This document shows positions 7,334 to 16,331 of a DNA stretch of 64,000 bases, in pieces; positions within the stretch are counted from its first letter, which is position 1, and each line of letters opens with the position of its first letter. The translations under genes and the position numbers were made by a program. The notes under the pieces are model-generated. The model was not told the DNA's origin and made no database searches. It worked only from the letters and a program-made list of their open reading frames with translations. Source of the DNA: JAVBQG01 sp031549185 (lineage in GTDB: Bacteria > Synergistota > Synergistia > Synergistales > Synergistaceae); NCBI GenBank assembly GCA_031549185.1, contig JAVBQG010000001.1:1-64000 (forward strand), in the 5' to 3' direction.

Positions 7334-8567
7334 TCAGATAGAAGAGATACCCCTGAAAGAGCACGATGAGCCCGAAGCCGATCTGGTAGCCCGCCTGCGT
7401 GTAGGTGCCGGGCACTGCGGCGGGGAAGAGGTCGAGCACCAGGCCCGTGCCCCACTGGAAGACGATCACCATCGTGTAGAGCAGCATGTTGATCATGCCG
7501 ATGGCTGCGCCGTTTTTGCCGGCGGGCGAGAGTTCGCGCGTGGCGTTGCCCATGAAGACGAAGCCGATGCAGGAGAAAAAGCCGATCGCGAAGCCCGCCG
7601 CCGAGAGCGCGCCGAGGCCGAATCCGAGGAGCGAGAGGAGCATCCAGAGCACCCAGCTCGCCTCCGTCAGCACGCACATCGCAAAGAAAGCCTTCCTCTC
7701 GCCGGCAAAGCGCCGCGTCAGCATGCCGCCCATCGCCGGGCCGACCACCATGCCGATGCTGATCCAGGTCGCGCACATCCGCGCGGGCGCGACCCCGGCC
7801 CCGGTCGTCGTCTGCAGCCACGTCACGGCCCAGAGGCCTTGCAGCGTCGAGATCGTCGCCGCCGAGACGGCCCAGGTCAGACCGATCACCCGCAGGGGGA
7901 ACGAGCGCCAGATCATGACGCCGCCGTCGCGAAGATCGCGCAGGAAGCCCATCGGCGAGGACGCGGCCTGTGTCCGGTGCTCGGACGACAGCTGCGGATC
8001 GCGCGAACGATGGATCAACAGAGTGAGGCCGAGCGCGAGCGGGAAGAGGCCCAGAATCAGATAGATGCCGCGGAAGCCGACCACGTCGAGCGCCGCCCCC
8101 AGCGGTGCGACCGCGAGCACGGTCCCCGCGTGCCCGATCACCATCGAGAGCCCGACGAAGAAGGCGTAGTTCTCGCTCCGGAAGGCCGCCGCGCTGTAGA
8201 GCAGCACGCCGGTGAAGGCGCTCGACAGCCCGAGACCCGAGAGCGCGCGCCCGAGCCCGACCGTGAAGACGGAGTTCGCGAACATCAGGACGAACGATCC
8301 CGCGGCCGCGATCAGAAGCGAGATCCCGCAGGTTTTGAACGACCCGCTGCGGTCGGCGACGATGCCCCAGGCGCCGAAGCTGCCGCCGTAGGTGTAGAAG
8401 AAGAGGCTGGAGATGAAACCCACCGCGCCCGCGCCGATGCCGAGCGACTCCGCGAACGGCGGCAACACGACGACGCCCGCGATCCGCATCAGATTGCTGT
8501 AGAGAAATCCCAGCACGAGTACGGCGAAGAAGAACCACGTTTCCCTGTTTGTTGCTTTTTTCGTCAT
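7308..8567 (-). CDS. Major facilitator superfamily transporter
   Basis: The start at 8567 (MTKKATNRETWFFFAVLVLG) has AGGGGTG 8 bases upstream, and the 419-residue length suits a 12-helix MFS carrier. Helix 1-2 shows LFFYTYGGSFGAWGIVADRS, the loop 2-3 motif A (G-x-x-x-D-R-x-G type), and many Gly/Ala-rich helices follow. It is an inner-membrane secondary transporter; the substrate is unknown. The gene is alone on its strand, tail-to-tail with the J-like gene. Confidence 0.85.
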   Translation of the reverse strand: MTKKATNRETWFFFAVLVLGFLYSNLMRIAGVVVLPPFAESLGIGAGAVGFISSLFFYTYGGSFGAWGIVADRSGSFKTCGISLLIAAAGSFVLMFANSVFTVGLGRALSGLGLSSAFTGVLLYSAAAFRSENYAFFVGLSMVIGHAGTVLAVAPLGAALDVVGFRGIYLILGLFPLALGLTLLIHRSRDPQLSSEHRTQAASSPMGFLRDLRDGGVMIWRSFPLRVIGLTWAVSAATISTLQGLWAVTWLQTTTGAGVAPARMCATWISIGMVVGPAMGGMLTRRFAGERKAFFAMCVLTEASWVLWMLLSLLGFGLGALSAAGFAIGFFSCIGFVFMGNATRELSPAGKNGAAIGMINMLLYTMVIVFQWGTGLVLDLFPAAVPGTYTQAGYQIGFGLIVLFQGYLFYLITKVRTFR

Positions 8568-8653
8568 CAAAAGAGCACCCCTGTCCATGTTCGTCATTAT
8601 ACTGGCAATGAGCAGTGAGATTTTCTGTCTCTCGAAAATTTCTGTGCCTCCAA

Positions 8654-8806
8654 ACCCGACCTCTCCCTCCCCCGGCCCCTCCCGCCCCCAAACCGGGGAG
8701 GGAGGGGAGCAAAGCCAAACCGAAAAACAAAATTCTTTGCTGCCTTTGACTCTGCCTTTCTCCCCCTCCCCGCTTCGGGGGAGGGGGTCGGGGGGAGAGG
8801 TCGGGT
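8654..8806. repeat. GC-rich intergenic repeat with terminal inverted repeats
   Basis: A 153-bp block is bounded by ACCCGACCTCTCC and its inverse GGAGAGGTCGGGT. Internally it carries two more inverted arms (CCGGGGAGGG-type and CCCCGCTTCGGGG). It has no coding capacity. The structure is that of a MITE-like or REP-type element between the MFS and EamA genes. Confidence 0.6.
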
Positions 8807-8860
8807 CTAGTGTTTCTGCTTTCTTCGTTACTTCCATATTGTGGAATAACCTTCTGTTTA

Positions 8861-8890
8861 GTGACAATTTCCGCTCTTCTGTGATATGAT
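8861..8890 (+). promoter_or_regulatory. Candidate promoter of the EamA transporter gene
   Basis: GTGACA (8861-8866) and TATGAT (8885-8890) are spaced 18 bp apart, about 50 bases ahead of the ATG at 8942. It is a reasonable sigma-70-type match with no experimental basis. Confidence 0.4.
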
Positions 8891-8941
8891 CGCGCGATAG
8901 ACGACAATTCCTCTTTAATCTCGTATGGGAGGCGGCTTTAT

Positions 8942-9868
8942 ATGATCGCGAATTACTGGCGTGGGGTTGGGCTTGCTCTGACGACGGCTCTGGTGTGGGG
9001 GGCGTCGGCTCCGATCACGAAGATCATCTCGGCGGACGGGTTCAGCCCGCTCTCGGTGATGGTCTATCGGTGTATCCTCATTTCGATCGTGCTCGGCGGG
9101 TGGCTCTGCGCGAAGAGGGGGGTGCGGGCGCTCCTGCCGTCGGAGCGGATGCTCAAGATCTACGTCGTGCTCGGCTTTACGACGATCGTCTGCATGGGGG
9201 GCGGCTACATGGTCTCCTGCGCCTACCTGACCGTGCCGCAGGCGGTGATTCTGCACTACACCTTTCCTCTGCTCACGCTGGTGGGCGACGCCTGGATCAT
9301 GCACGAACGGCCTCGATTCGTACAGGTGGTGGCGGCGATTTTGATTCTCGTGGGCGTCTATATCGGCTTCGACATGGGCGGGACCGGGCTCGTCGGCATC
9401 TCCGCCACCGGTGTCGTCTGGGGCGTGATCTCCGTCTTCGGTTTCGCCGGGCAGGCGCTGATGACGCGCGTCATCTCGAAGGACGGGACGGCCGATCCGT
9501 TTGTGCAGGTCTTCTTCGTGCACCTGTTCGGGGGGATCATGCTCCTGATCGGCAAGAGCGCCCTGATGGGCTGGGGCGACATCGCCAGCGTTACGCCGCA
9601 CACCTTCGCGCTGATGCATTATATGGTGTTCGGCAGCGGGCTGCTCGCCTTCCTCTGCCTCTTCGCGTCTCTCAAATACATCTCCGCCACGGCGATGAGC
9701 CTCATCTGCTCGCTGGAGATCGTCATCGCGATCTCCCTGACGCCCTGGCTGCTCGGGCGGGGTTCCACCGTCCAAGAGTGGATCGGAAGCGCCATCATCA
9801 TGGTCGCCGTCGCCTGCTCCACCCTGGGGAAGCATAACCCCTCCGCAGTACCGCGCACGGTGGAATAA
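8942..9868 (+). CDS. EamA/RhaT-family drug/metabolite transporter
   Basis: The start codon follows GGGAGG. The 308 residues form two EamA repeats of about five helices each: the first begins WRGVGLALTTALVWGASAPI, the second near residue 155 with GISATGVVWGVISVFGFAGQ. The length and ten predicted helices are standard for DMT-superfamily inner-membrane exporters or permeases of metabolites or amino acids. The substrate is not predictable. It is a single-gene unit followed by an A/T-rich spacer and the chemoreceptor gene. Confidence 0.88.
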   Translation: MIANYWRGVGLALTTALVWGASAPITKIISADGFSPLSVMVYRCILISIVLGGWLCAKRGVRALLPSERMLKIYVVLGFTTIVCMGGGYMVSCAYLTVPQAVILHYTFPLLTLVGDAWIMHERPRFVQVVAAILILVGVYIGFDMGGTGLVGISATGVVWGVISVFGFAGQALMTRVISKDGTADPFVQVFFVHLFGGIMLLIGKSALMGWGDIASVTPHTFALMHYMVFGSGLLAFLCLFASLKYISATAMSLICSLEIVIAISLTPWLLGRGSTVQEWIGSAIIMVAVACSTLGKHNPSAVPRTVE

Positions 9869-9916
9869 ATTTATACAGAAAAATTTTTTTCGTTTTTACA
9901 TACCGTAGTTTTTCAC

Positions 9917-9946
9917 TTGCGACACTTCAAAAAATTAATGTAGAAT
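9917..9946 (+). promoter_or_regulatory. Candidate promoter of the chemoreceptor gene
   Basis: TTGCGA (9917-9922) and TAGAAT (9941-9946) with an 18-bp spacer lie about 50 bases upstream of the ATG at 9998. No sigma-28-like flagellar promoter was recognised. Confidence 0.4.
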
Positions 9947-9997
9947 GCCCCCGAGTCTCAAAATATCGAGCCCCACTCGGGAGGTTATTGCCGTACC

Positions 9998-12121
9998 ATG
10001 TCCATCAGAAATAAAATGATCGTCCTCGGCTGCACCGTCATCACGATGCTCGTCGTCCTCACCGCCATGATGTATTACCAGTCGGGCAGGATGCTCACAG
10101 CTTTCACCGACCGGCAGGCCGCCGCCATGGCCAGGAGCGGCGCGCATATCGTGGATCTCTACCTGCGCCAGGCGAAGACGATCGTGACCGACATCTCGTC
10201 GCGGATCGCCCGCTCGCAGGCGCAGTACAAGTGGACGAACGACGACGAGCTCCAGAAGTTCCTGCTTGCCCAGCAGAACGAGAACCTCGACCCCGACATA
10301 ACGCCCCTCTACGTGGGGTTGGAGAGCAGCGGGCGTCTTGCGGACGCCTCGGAATGGGAGGAGCCAGCCGACTACGACGCGCGCACGCGGACCTGGTACC
10401 TCGAGGCGAAGGCGGCCGGACGCGCCATCATCACCTCGCCCTACGTCGACAGCCAGACCGGCAAGCCGGTGATCACCTGCGCTGCACCGATCTTCCTCCC
10501 CGGCGGCGCCTTCTACGGAGTGGCGGCGGTCGACATCGCGCCGGACCGCTTGCAGGAGCTGGTCGGCGAGCAGAGAGTGCAGGGGAAGGGCTACGCCTTC
10601 GCCACGCTGCTCGACGGAAAATTCATCGTCTCCACGCTCCCCAACCACGCGGGCGAGAACATCGCCGTCGCGACCGACAAGATCGTCCCCAACCTCGCCG
10701 AGGCGGGGCGCAAGATGGTCGCGTCGACGAGCTCCGAGGGCAAGGTCGTCTATCATTTTACCCCCACCGACAGCCTCAAGACCGACATCACCGGCTCCGA
10801 GCGCCTCATCTTCTATGCGAAGACGGGCGATGTCATCTTCGGGACGGTCTACCCCGGCGAGGAGCTGCAGCGACAGATCGCCGGCATCGCCTGGTGGCAG
10901 ATCCTGGTCGGCGGCCTGATGACGCTCGCCTCGCTCGTCCTCATCTTCTTCACCGCGCGCAGCATCATCAAGCCCGTGAAGGGCCTCTCCGAGGCGCTCT
11001 CGCTGCTGGCGACCCTCGACCTGCGCGTGCACCCGCAGCATCAGTGGCTGCGAAACTACGCCCTCAACCCCAAGCTCGAGGTCGCGGGGATGGTGCAGGG
11101 GATCACGATTTTCAAGAAGGCCGTCGCCGACAGCGTCGCCGCCATTCGCGAGGAGTCGAGCAACACGCGGCATTCGTCCGAAAGGCTGGAGGACCTGGCC
11201 CAGAACACGACCGCCTCCTTCGAGGAGGTCAAGAGCACCGTCGACCAGGTGAACGGCCTTTCGCATAAGAATTCGGACGCCTTCGAGCGGCTCTCGGATT
11301 CGGCAGACACCGTCATGCAGAGCGCGCAACAGGTCAGCGGCAAGGCGCATGACGGTGCGCAACTCTCCTCGGAGGCCGCACGCCTCAGCGTCGAGTCTTT
11401 GGAACAGGTCGACCAGACTGCCGTACAGGTGCGGCAGGTCCGCGAGAAGGCCGGGGCCGTCTTCACCAGCATCGAGAAGGTCGGCGAGTCCGTCGGCTCC
11501 ATCGTCGAGTTCGTGGCCATCATCCGCAGGATCGCCGACCAGACCAACCTTCTGGCCTTGAACGCCGCCATCGAGGCGGCGCGCGCGGGCGAGGCGGGAC
11601 GCGGTTTCGCCGTCGTCGCCGAGGAGGTGCGCAAGCTGGCCGAGGAGTCGAACGTGGCCGCCCGCCGCATCGACGAACTGATCGTCGTATTGAAAGAGGA
11701 CACCGACGAGAGCCGCGGCTCGACCAACGAGGCCGTCGGCCTGACGGAGACCGTCATGGAGACGACCCTCGCCATGCAGTCGCGCCTGAAGACGATGGGC
11801 GAATCGATGAAGCGGACGGACGCGCTGATCCAGCAGATCGTCGCGGCCTCGGAGACGCAGGCCGGATGCAGCCAGGACATGCAGTCGATCGTGGACGTGG
11901 TGAAGCGCTCGACGGCGGAGATATCGGACTACATGCGGCAGATCGGAGACACGATCGGCGAGACGGGACACCTGTCGGAGGAAGTGGCCGTCGAGGCGCG
12001 GAACCTCGTCGGCGGCGTCGAGCGGCTGGAGGAGCTTCTGGAACGCTATCGGGTCGAGGACCACTCGCAAGTCGCGTCCTACATGGGGTTGGATGCGGGG
12101 AAAAAGCCGGGTCTGCGGTAA
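9998..12121 (+). CDS. Methyl-accepting chemotaxis protein with dCache-type sensor
   Basis: The 707-residue protein has an N-terminal transmembrane helix (~7-27), a large periplasmic domain (~30-300) with dCache features (TWYLEAKAAGRAIITSPYVD and GVAAVDIAPDRL), a second transmembrane helix (~305-325), a HAMP-like stretch, and a long cytoplasmic coiled coil. The conserved receptor tip is present at about residues 507-560 (IRRIADQTNLLALNAAIEAA, then GRGFAVVAEEVRKLAEES). It would signal to CheA/CheW. dCache domains of this kind often bind amino acids or carboxylates; the ligand here is unknown. No CheR-tethering pentapeptide is seen at the C-terminus. Confidence 0.93.
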   Translation: MSIRNKMIVLGCTVITMLVVLTAMMYYQSGRMLTAFTDRQAAAMARSGAHIVDLYLRQAKTIVTDISSRIARSQAQYKWTNDDELQKFLLAQQNENLDPDITPLYVGLESSGRLADASEWEEPADYDARTRTWYLEAKAAGRAIITSPYVDSQTGKPVITCAAPIFLPGGAFYGVAAVDIAPDRLQELVGEQRVQGKGYAFATLLDGKFIVSTLPNHAGENIAVATDKIVPNLAEAGRKMVASTSSEGKVVYHFTPTDSLKTDITGSERLIFYAKTGDVIFGTVYPGEELQRQIAGIAWWQILVGGLMTLASLVLIFFTARSIIKPVKGLSEALSLLATLDLRVHPQHQWLRNYALNPKLEVAGMVQGITIFKKAVADSVAAIREESSNTRHSSERLEDLAQNTTASFEEVKSTVDQVNGLSHKNSDAFERLSDSADTVMQSAQQVSGKAHDGAQLSSEAARLSVESLEQVDQTAVQVRQVREKAGAVFTSIEKVGESVGSIVEFVAIIRRIADQTNLLALNAAIEAARAGEAGRGFAVVAEEVRKLAEESNVAARRIDELIVVLKEDTDESRGSTNEAVGLTETVMETTLAMQSRLKTMGESMKRTDALIQQIVAASETQAGCSQDMQSIVDVVKRSTAEISDYMRQIGDTIGETGHLSEEVAVEARNLVGGVERLEELLERYRVEDHSQVASYMGLDAGKKPGLR

Positions 12122-12130
12122 TGCTATTTA

Positions 12131-12189
12131 TGTTCTGTCGTAGGGACGCGCATTGCGCGTCCGCCGGTCCTGGCGTATTCCGGCGGTAG
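12131..12189. repeat. Copy of a GTAGGG(A/G)CGCGC-type intergenic inverted repeat
   Basis: Between two convergent genes the sequence GTAGGGACGCGCATTGCGCGTCC forms a short hairpin. Related blocks occur at 14475-14505 and 18825-18902. It looks like a dispersed intergenic repeat and could double as a bidirectional terminator. Confidence 0.5.
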
Positions 12190-12204
12190 AATGGATGGCC
12201 GACG

Positions 12205-12771
12205 CTATTGCCTCAACCCATCCAGAAACTTCCCCATAAAGACATCGAGACCGACCGGCTCTGCATCGACACGCAGGCCGGTCGTCTCCGTGATATAGGC
12301 CAGTTCGGCCTCGTCCGGCTGGCGTACGCCGGTGTCGTAGTAGAGGGCGCGGTCGCAGTAGCGGGCGAACATCGCACGGCGTTTTTCGGGGTCGAGGTCT
12401 TTGGCGGGATCGTTTTTTCGGAAGTCGCGCCAGCGGGCGAGCCAGCCGGCGGTGAGATAGAGGTCGCGCGAGCCCCCTACCTCCGCCTCGCGTCCGCTGA
12501 TCAGGTGGATGCAGTTGCTCTCCGCGAAGCGGACGACGTCGCGCCCTGCCAGCACCTCGTCCCACTGCGGATGGCACTTCGCGCCGTAGAGCAGCAGCGT
12601 GCGCACGCCCGGCCGCTCGTCGAGCGCCCGCGTCACGGCCTCCGCGATATCGCCGGGGTCGCTGTGCAGCAGCGCGGAGAGATAAGTTACTTCGACCTTA
12701 CATTCCGTGCGCGCCAGCACGGCTTCGAGCTCCGGCCTGAAGATGTCGCAGGCGACGATGCGGACGGTCAT
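12205..12771 (-). CDS. DUF1638-family protein
   Basis: This 188-residue protein opens MTVRIVACDIFRPELEAVLA and contains RTLLLYGAKCHPQWDEV and CIHLISGREAEVGG, which fit the DUF1638 family. Family members are often encoded near corrinoid-dependent methyltransferases, but none is next to this gene. It starts 3 bp after the sirtuin gene stop, so the two are cotranscribed. The biochemical role is unknown. The conserved Cys near residue 65 (AKCHP) could be a metal or catalytic ligand; that is inference. Confidence 0.65.
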   Translation of the reverse strand: MTVRIVACDIFRPELEAVLARTECKVEVTYLSALLHSDPGDIAEAVTRALDERPGVRTLLLYGAKCHPQWDEVLAGRDVVRFAESNCIHLISGREAEVGGSRDLYLTAGWLARWRDFRKNDPAKDLDPEKRRAMFARYCDRALYYDTGVRQPDEAELAYITETTGLRVDAEPVGLDVFMGKFLDGLRQ

Positions 12772-12774
12772 GGG

Positions 12775-13524
12775 TTACGCTCTCTTGGCCGGCAGCAATG
12801 CATCCAGCGTCGCCAGAAAATCTGCGATGCCCTCGTTCGTCGCGTAGTCGGCCATGTGGTCGAGCGGGGTCGCGTCGTGGTTGCAGATGGCGAGCATGGC
12901 GCCCGCGCGCCTGGCGATCACGGGCAGATGGTTGGCGGGAGAGACCTGCAGCGAGGAGCCGAGCACGATGAAGACGCCCGCCTCCTCGGCGGCGTTCCAC
13001 GAGTCGTCGAGCGCACGATCCGGCAGATTCTCGCTGAAGAGCACCACGCCGGGCCGCAGGCGTCCACCGCAGCGCTCGCAGGGTTTCTTGGCGATGAAGT
13101 CCTCGTCCGTCGCCGGGCAGGAGCAGTCCATGCAGCGCACCTTGCCGACCGAGCCGTGCAGCTCGAAGATGTTCCGCGAGCCCGCCGCGGCGTGCAGGCA
13201 GTCGACGTTCTGCGTGATGATGCAGGAGACGAAGCCGCGCGCCTCCCAGTCGGCGAGGATCTTGTGCCCGGCGTTGGGCGCGGCCGATTTCATCTGTTCG
13301 AGCCGCAACGAGTAGAACTCGTGGAAGCGGTCGTAGTTGTTGCGCATCGCCGACGCCGTGGCGAGCTCCATCGGGTCGAGCTTGCTCCATATTCCCTTCG
13401 CCGACCGAAAATCCGACAGCCCCGAGTCGGTGCTCATCCCCGCCCCTGTGAAGACGGCGGTCCTGCAACCCGGTTCGCTCATGCGTTTTGCGATGCCCTG
13501 AAGGGATTCGTTCTCCTGCGCCAC
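12775..13524 (-). CDS. Sir2-family NAD-dependent protein deacylase
   Basis: Of two nearby GTG starts I prefer 13524, which puts AAGGAG 10 bases upstream; the GTG at 13533 is too close to it. The protein shows the whole sirtuin set: FTGAGMSTDSGLSDFRS for NAD binding, TQNVDCLH, the catalytic His in FELHGS, a zinc ribbon of two CxxC pairs (CMDC and CERC), and LGSSLQVSPAN. It uses NAD to remove acyl groups from lysines. The downstream DUF1638 gene is its operon partner. A parS-like sequence (13517-13532) overlaps its 5' end. Confidence 0.93.
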   Translation of the reverse strand: MAQENESLQGIAKRMSEPGCRTAVFTGAGMSTDSGLSDFRSAKGIWSKLDPMELATASAMRNNYDRFHEFYSLRLEQMKSAAPNAGHKILADWEARGFVSCIITQNVDCLHAAAGSRNIFELHGSVGKVRCMDCSCPATDEDFIAKKPCERCGGRLRPGVVLFSENLPDRALDDSWNAAEEAGVFIVLGSSLQVSPANHLPVIARRAGAMLAICNHDATPLDHMADYATNEGIADFLATLDALLPAKRA

Positions 13525-13595
13525 GTGAAACACTCTCCTTTAAAATGACCGGTGGATTGTTAAGGGTTCGACGGTACCCTACGGAACGAAACATG

Positions 13596-13693
13596 CATGA
13601 TTGTAGGGCAAGGGCTCTGCCCTTGCCGCTCTCTCCCGATTCGGCTTTGTTTTCCATCCGGCACGGCAAGGGCAGAGCCCTTGCCCTCCAGAC
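13596..13693. repeat. Palindromic intergenic repeat (GGGCAAGGGCTCTGCCCTTGCC family)
   Basis: GTAGGGCAAGGGCTCTGCCC on the left and GGGCAGAGCCCTTGCCCTCC on the right are inverted copies separated by about 50 bp, and each arm is itself a hairpin. The GTAGGGC border resembles the other TAGGGGCG-type repeats in the window. It sits between the sirtuin gene and the nitroreductase-like genes. Confidence 0.6.
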
Positions 13694-13706
13694 GAGGCAT
13701 CATACG

Positions 13707-14441
13707 CTACTTCTTCGCCAGCGGCATGACGGTGAGCAGCCGCTCGCCTTCCTGCAGGTTGATCACGTCGTAGGCGACCTGGTAAGCGAACACTTCGGCT
13801 GTCTCTTCGCCGAGGGGCAGGGCGGTCGCGGCGACGCCGAGCGACTCGGCCGCCATGTACACCCGTTGTATCAATACCAGCGGCCAGTCGATGTAAAAGA
13901 TATCGTCCGCTCCATCCCCAGCCTGGTGACAGAGCACGAAAGCCAGCGCGTGCGAGGATTTCGCGAAGGCCTGGAAGGGCCCGGGGGATTTCGGCGCTTT
14001 CAGCGATTTGATCTTTTTCTTCGAGACCTCCCGCAGCTCGTTCTTCCTGCGGTCGTAGACGAAGACGCCGTCGTCGCCGAGGACGTAGACGGTGTAGGTC
14101 CGCTCGAGCGCCTCCCCTTTCTCCGTGTCCTCCACGACGCGGTCCGCGTAGACGCGTCCGGTCGCCGCCCAGAGGATGGTCGACAACTCCTGCAGGGATA
14201 CCTTTTTGTCAGGGAAACGGCTTCCCGGCGTCGGACCGGCGTGCAGGGCGTCGAATATCCCCAAGCCCCCCTTTTGCCTGGGAGCGGGCAGTTTGACGAT
14301 CCTCCCCTTTGCGGGAGGCAGCGGTTTGGGCTTCGAAGGCGGTATCGGAATGATGTCGGCCGTGGCGATGGAGGAAAGGAGCAGGGCGAGAAGAAGAGTC
14401 GTCAGGAAGAAGAGAGGGCGGATACCGGATTGCCTTTTCAT
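13707..14441 (-). CDS. Exported nitroreductase-fold (SagB/ThcOx-like) protein, copy 1
   Basis: The 244-residue protein has a signal peptide (hydrophobic ~9-27), a Pro/Lys-rich stretch (PPSKPKPLPPAK), then a nitroreductase-like core: VSLQELSTILWAATG, YTVYVLGDDGVFVYDRRKNE, HALAFVLCHQAG and a C-terminal MAAESLGVAATALPLG helix. The SxxLLWAA(W/S)G element is typical of SagB-type flavin oxidoreductases. Export is unusual for this FMN fold, and flavin-binding Arg/Ser residues near the start of the core are not clearly conserved. A paralogue lies just upstream at 14521-15192. Function unknown. Confidence 0.65.
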   Translation of the reverse strand: MKRQSGIRPLFFLTTLLLALLLSSIATADIIPIPPSKPKPLPPAKGRIVKLPAPRQKGGLGIFDALHAGPTPGSRFPDKKVSLQELSTILWAATGRVYADRVVEDTEKGEALERTYTVYVLGDDGVFVYDRRKNELREVSKKKIKSLKAPKSPGPFQAFAKSSHALAFVLCHQAGDGADDIFYIDWPLVLIQRVYMAAESLGVAATALPLGEETAEVFAYQVAYDVINLQEGERLLTVMPLAKK

Positions 14442-14474
14442 GCGGAATACACCTCGTTGTGCTGTCTTGTTTTC

Positions 14475-14510
14475 GTAGAGGCGCGCATTGCACGCCCCTA
14501 CGGCGATATA
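14475..14510. repeat. Copy of the TAGGGGCG-type intergenic repeat
   Basis: CGTAGAGGCGCGCATTGCAC followed by GCCCCTACGG is a short inverted repeat between the two paralogous exported genes, related to the copies at 12131 and 18825. Confidence 0.5.
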
Positions 14511-14520
14511 GGATAGCCTG

Positions 14521-15192
14521 CTACTTCTTTCCCAGCGGCATGATGCAGATCGGCGTGTCGGCTTTGTCGAGTTTGAGCGCTTCGCGCGCGATGTTTTCGT
14601 TCAGCGAGGCCATGTAGCGCGTGCCGATGCCGAGAGATCCCGCCGCGAGATAGACGTCCTGCGTCATCGCGCCCGTGAGGACTTCGCCCCAGCCCGCCGC
14701 GCGCGCGTTGTTGAACGCGCCCAATGCCTTGCCGTCGGCGACGAAGACCAGCACGTACGGCGCCTGGGCGACGAAGGACTGTCCGCTGATCTTGGACTTC
14801 ACGTTCTCCTTCGCGACCGTGAGCAGCCCGTGTTTCTTCCAGTCGTAGAGAAACGCGCCGTCGGGGCCGAGCACGTAGACCTTGCAGTACGGCTCGCGTC
14901 CCATCGCCATGGGGACGGTCCAGCCCCGCTCGGGGCGGTTGAGGCCGCTTGCCGCCCAGAGGATTGTGGAGAGCTCCTTCGGCGATATCTTGCCGGTGGG
15001 GAAATCCGCCTGCCCCGCCGAAGAACGCGAGGCCAGCGCGTCGAAGACTCCCTGTCCGCCGCTCTTCTGCGGCGCCGGCAGTGTGAAGGAGATCTCCGTG
15101 GCCGTCGGCTCGGGGATGATCGCCGCCCTCGCCTCCGGTACCAGAACGAACGCCAGAAAAAACAACCCGATCAGGTAGACTTTCTTTTGCAT
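14521..15192 (-). CDS. Exported nitroreductase-fold (SagB/ThcOx-like) protein, copy 2
   Basis: The 223-residue protein is a diverged paralogue of the gene downstream. It has a signal peptide (~4-23), then SGGQGVFDALASRSS, ISPKELSTILWAASGLNRPE, CKVYVLGPDGAFLYDWKKHG and APYVLVFVADGK, and a terminal helix with GEVLTGAMTQDVYLAAGSLGI. This is closer to canonical SagB/nitroreductase sequences than copy 1. It ends with the same PLGKK/PLAKK tail as its sister. Tandem exported copies suggest a shared periplasmic role, possibly redox; a catalytic function is not proven. Confidence 0.68.
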   Translation of the reverse strand: MQKKVYLIGLFFLAFVLVPEARAAIIPEPTATEISFTLPAPQKSGGQGVFDALASRSSAGQADFPTGKISPKELSTILWAASGLNRPERGWTVPMAMGREPYCKVYVLGPDGAFLYDWKKHGLLTVAKENVKSKISGQSFVAQAPYVLVFVADGKALGAFNNARAAGWGEVLTGAMTQDVYLAAGSLGIGTRYMASLNENIAREALKLDKADTPICIMPLGKK

Positions 15193-15311
15193 ACGACACC
15201 AACTCCTGTTTGTAATTTTTGATACCCGCTCGCCCGATTATACCTTCTTGAAAAGGAATTCGCTCGTCGGAACTACGGTTAAGGCGGGTACGCAATGCGG
15301 CCATGGGTGTT

Positions 15312-16331
15312 TTAAACGAAAAACGCCTTGAAGAGGACAGCGACCGTCACGGTGAGCGTCGCCGCCGCCGCGTTGGTCCAGAGCGCCAGGTCGGCGCTCG
15401 ATTCCTTGTCGTAACCCTGCGTACGCTGCAGCAACACGGCGTCGAACAACAACCCGAGGGCGGCGAGAAGCAGAAATAAGCCGGTCCCTCCTTTCGAAGC
15501 CAGAACGCGGGTTCCTCCTATGTCGAGGCTCGCAAGCGTGCGGATGAACACGGGGATGGCGAATACGAGGATGCCGCCGAAAACGCACGTTTTGGCCGCG
15601 CTTTCGTCATCCTGGCAGCGCCAGCGGGCGACCGCGTATTTTACGCCCAATGCGAACATGGCGGTGAAAGCGAAACCGATCATGACGGCCGCCGCGTTTG
15701 TGGGTTCTCCCGCCGGCACCGGGGTGTTCTGCAAGAGAAGATAATATCTCGGCGGGTTTACGACGCGGCCGTCCATGATTGCGCCAAGAATGCAGACGTA
15801 GACGGCGTACGCATACGCCCCGGCCACATAGGGGAGAATCCCCGCGTCCTTGCGATAGAGCGCCGCGCCCAGGCGGCAGACGGCGTACAGCAACGCCAAC
15901 ACGCCGATCAGATCCGCCATTTGACCGGAAAGGGCGATGCCGACCGGCGCGATCAGCAGCGCAGCTGTGAGGTCGATCCCGTCGGCGGTGCCCGGATAGC
16001 GGATGAAGTACGGAAGGTTCAACGGATAGGCGGGAGAACCGGCGGCAGGCGGCGCGTCGATAACGGGGACGCGCTGCATCGGAAGAGGGGCGCGCTTCGG
16101 CTGCTCTTCCCGGCGTCGTCGTTCCAGCTCCTGCACCAGTTTCCGGTTCGCCGCATCCCTCTCTTCGTCGTTGCGGGCATCCCACCATTCCCGGGCGTAC
16201 TCGTCGATGAAGGAGGGCGGCTCCGCGGAAACGATCCCGACTTCTCCCGCCGTTGCACGGCAGGGGGCGATGAAGCAAAACGCGAAAAACAGAGCGAAGC
16301 ACAGTGTCTGGGCGTTTCCTCTTTGCCGCAT
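15312..16331 (-). CDS. Signal-peptide-bearing polytopic membrane protein, unknown
   Basis: This 339-residue protein starts with a signal-like segment (FALFFAFCFIAPCRATA), then a charged periplasmic region rich in E/R (~30-100) with EREWWDAR-like helices, and from about residue 115 six or seven transmembrane helices (TAALLIAPVGIALSG, LIGVLALLYAVCRLG and others) to the C-terminus. I do not recognise the family. It is a single gene diverging from the UPF0173 hydrolase gene. Confidence 0.6.
   Translation of the reverse strand: MRQRGNAQTLCFALFFAFCFIAPCRATAGEVGIVSAEPPSFIDEYAREWWDARNDEERDAANRKLVQELERRRREEQPKRAPLPMQRVPVIDAPPAAGSPAYPLNLPYFIRYPGTADGIDLTAALLIAPVGIALSGQMADLIGVLALLYAVCRLGAALYRKDAGILPYVAGAYAYAVYVCILGAIMDGRVVNPPRYYLLLQNTPVPAGEPTNAAAVMIGFAFTAMFALGVKYAVARWRCQDDESAAKTCVFGGILVFAIPVFIRTLASLDIGGTRVLASKGGTGLFLLLAALGLLFDAVLLQRTQGYDKESSADLALWTNAAAATLTVTVAVLFKAFFV

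Noticed and set aside
13596..13693. CRISPR-like repeat block
   Set aside because: The arms are a single inverted pair and not regularly spaced direct repeats, and no cas gene is near.
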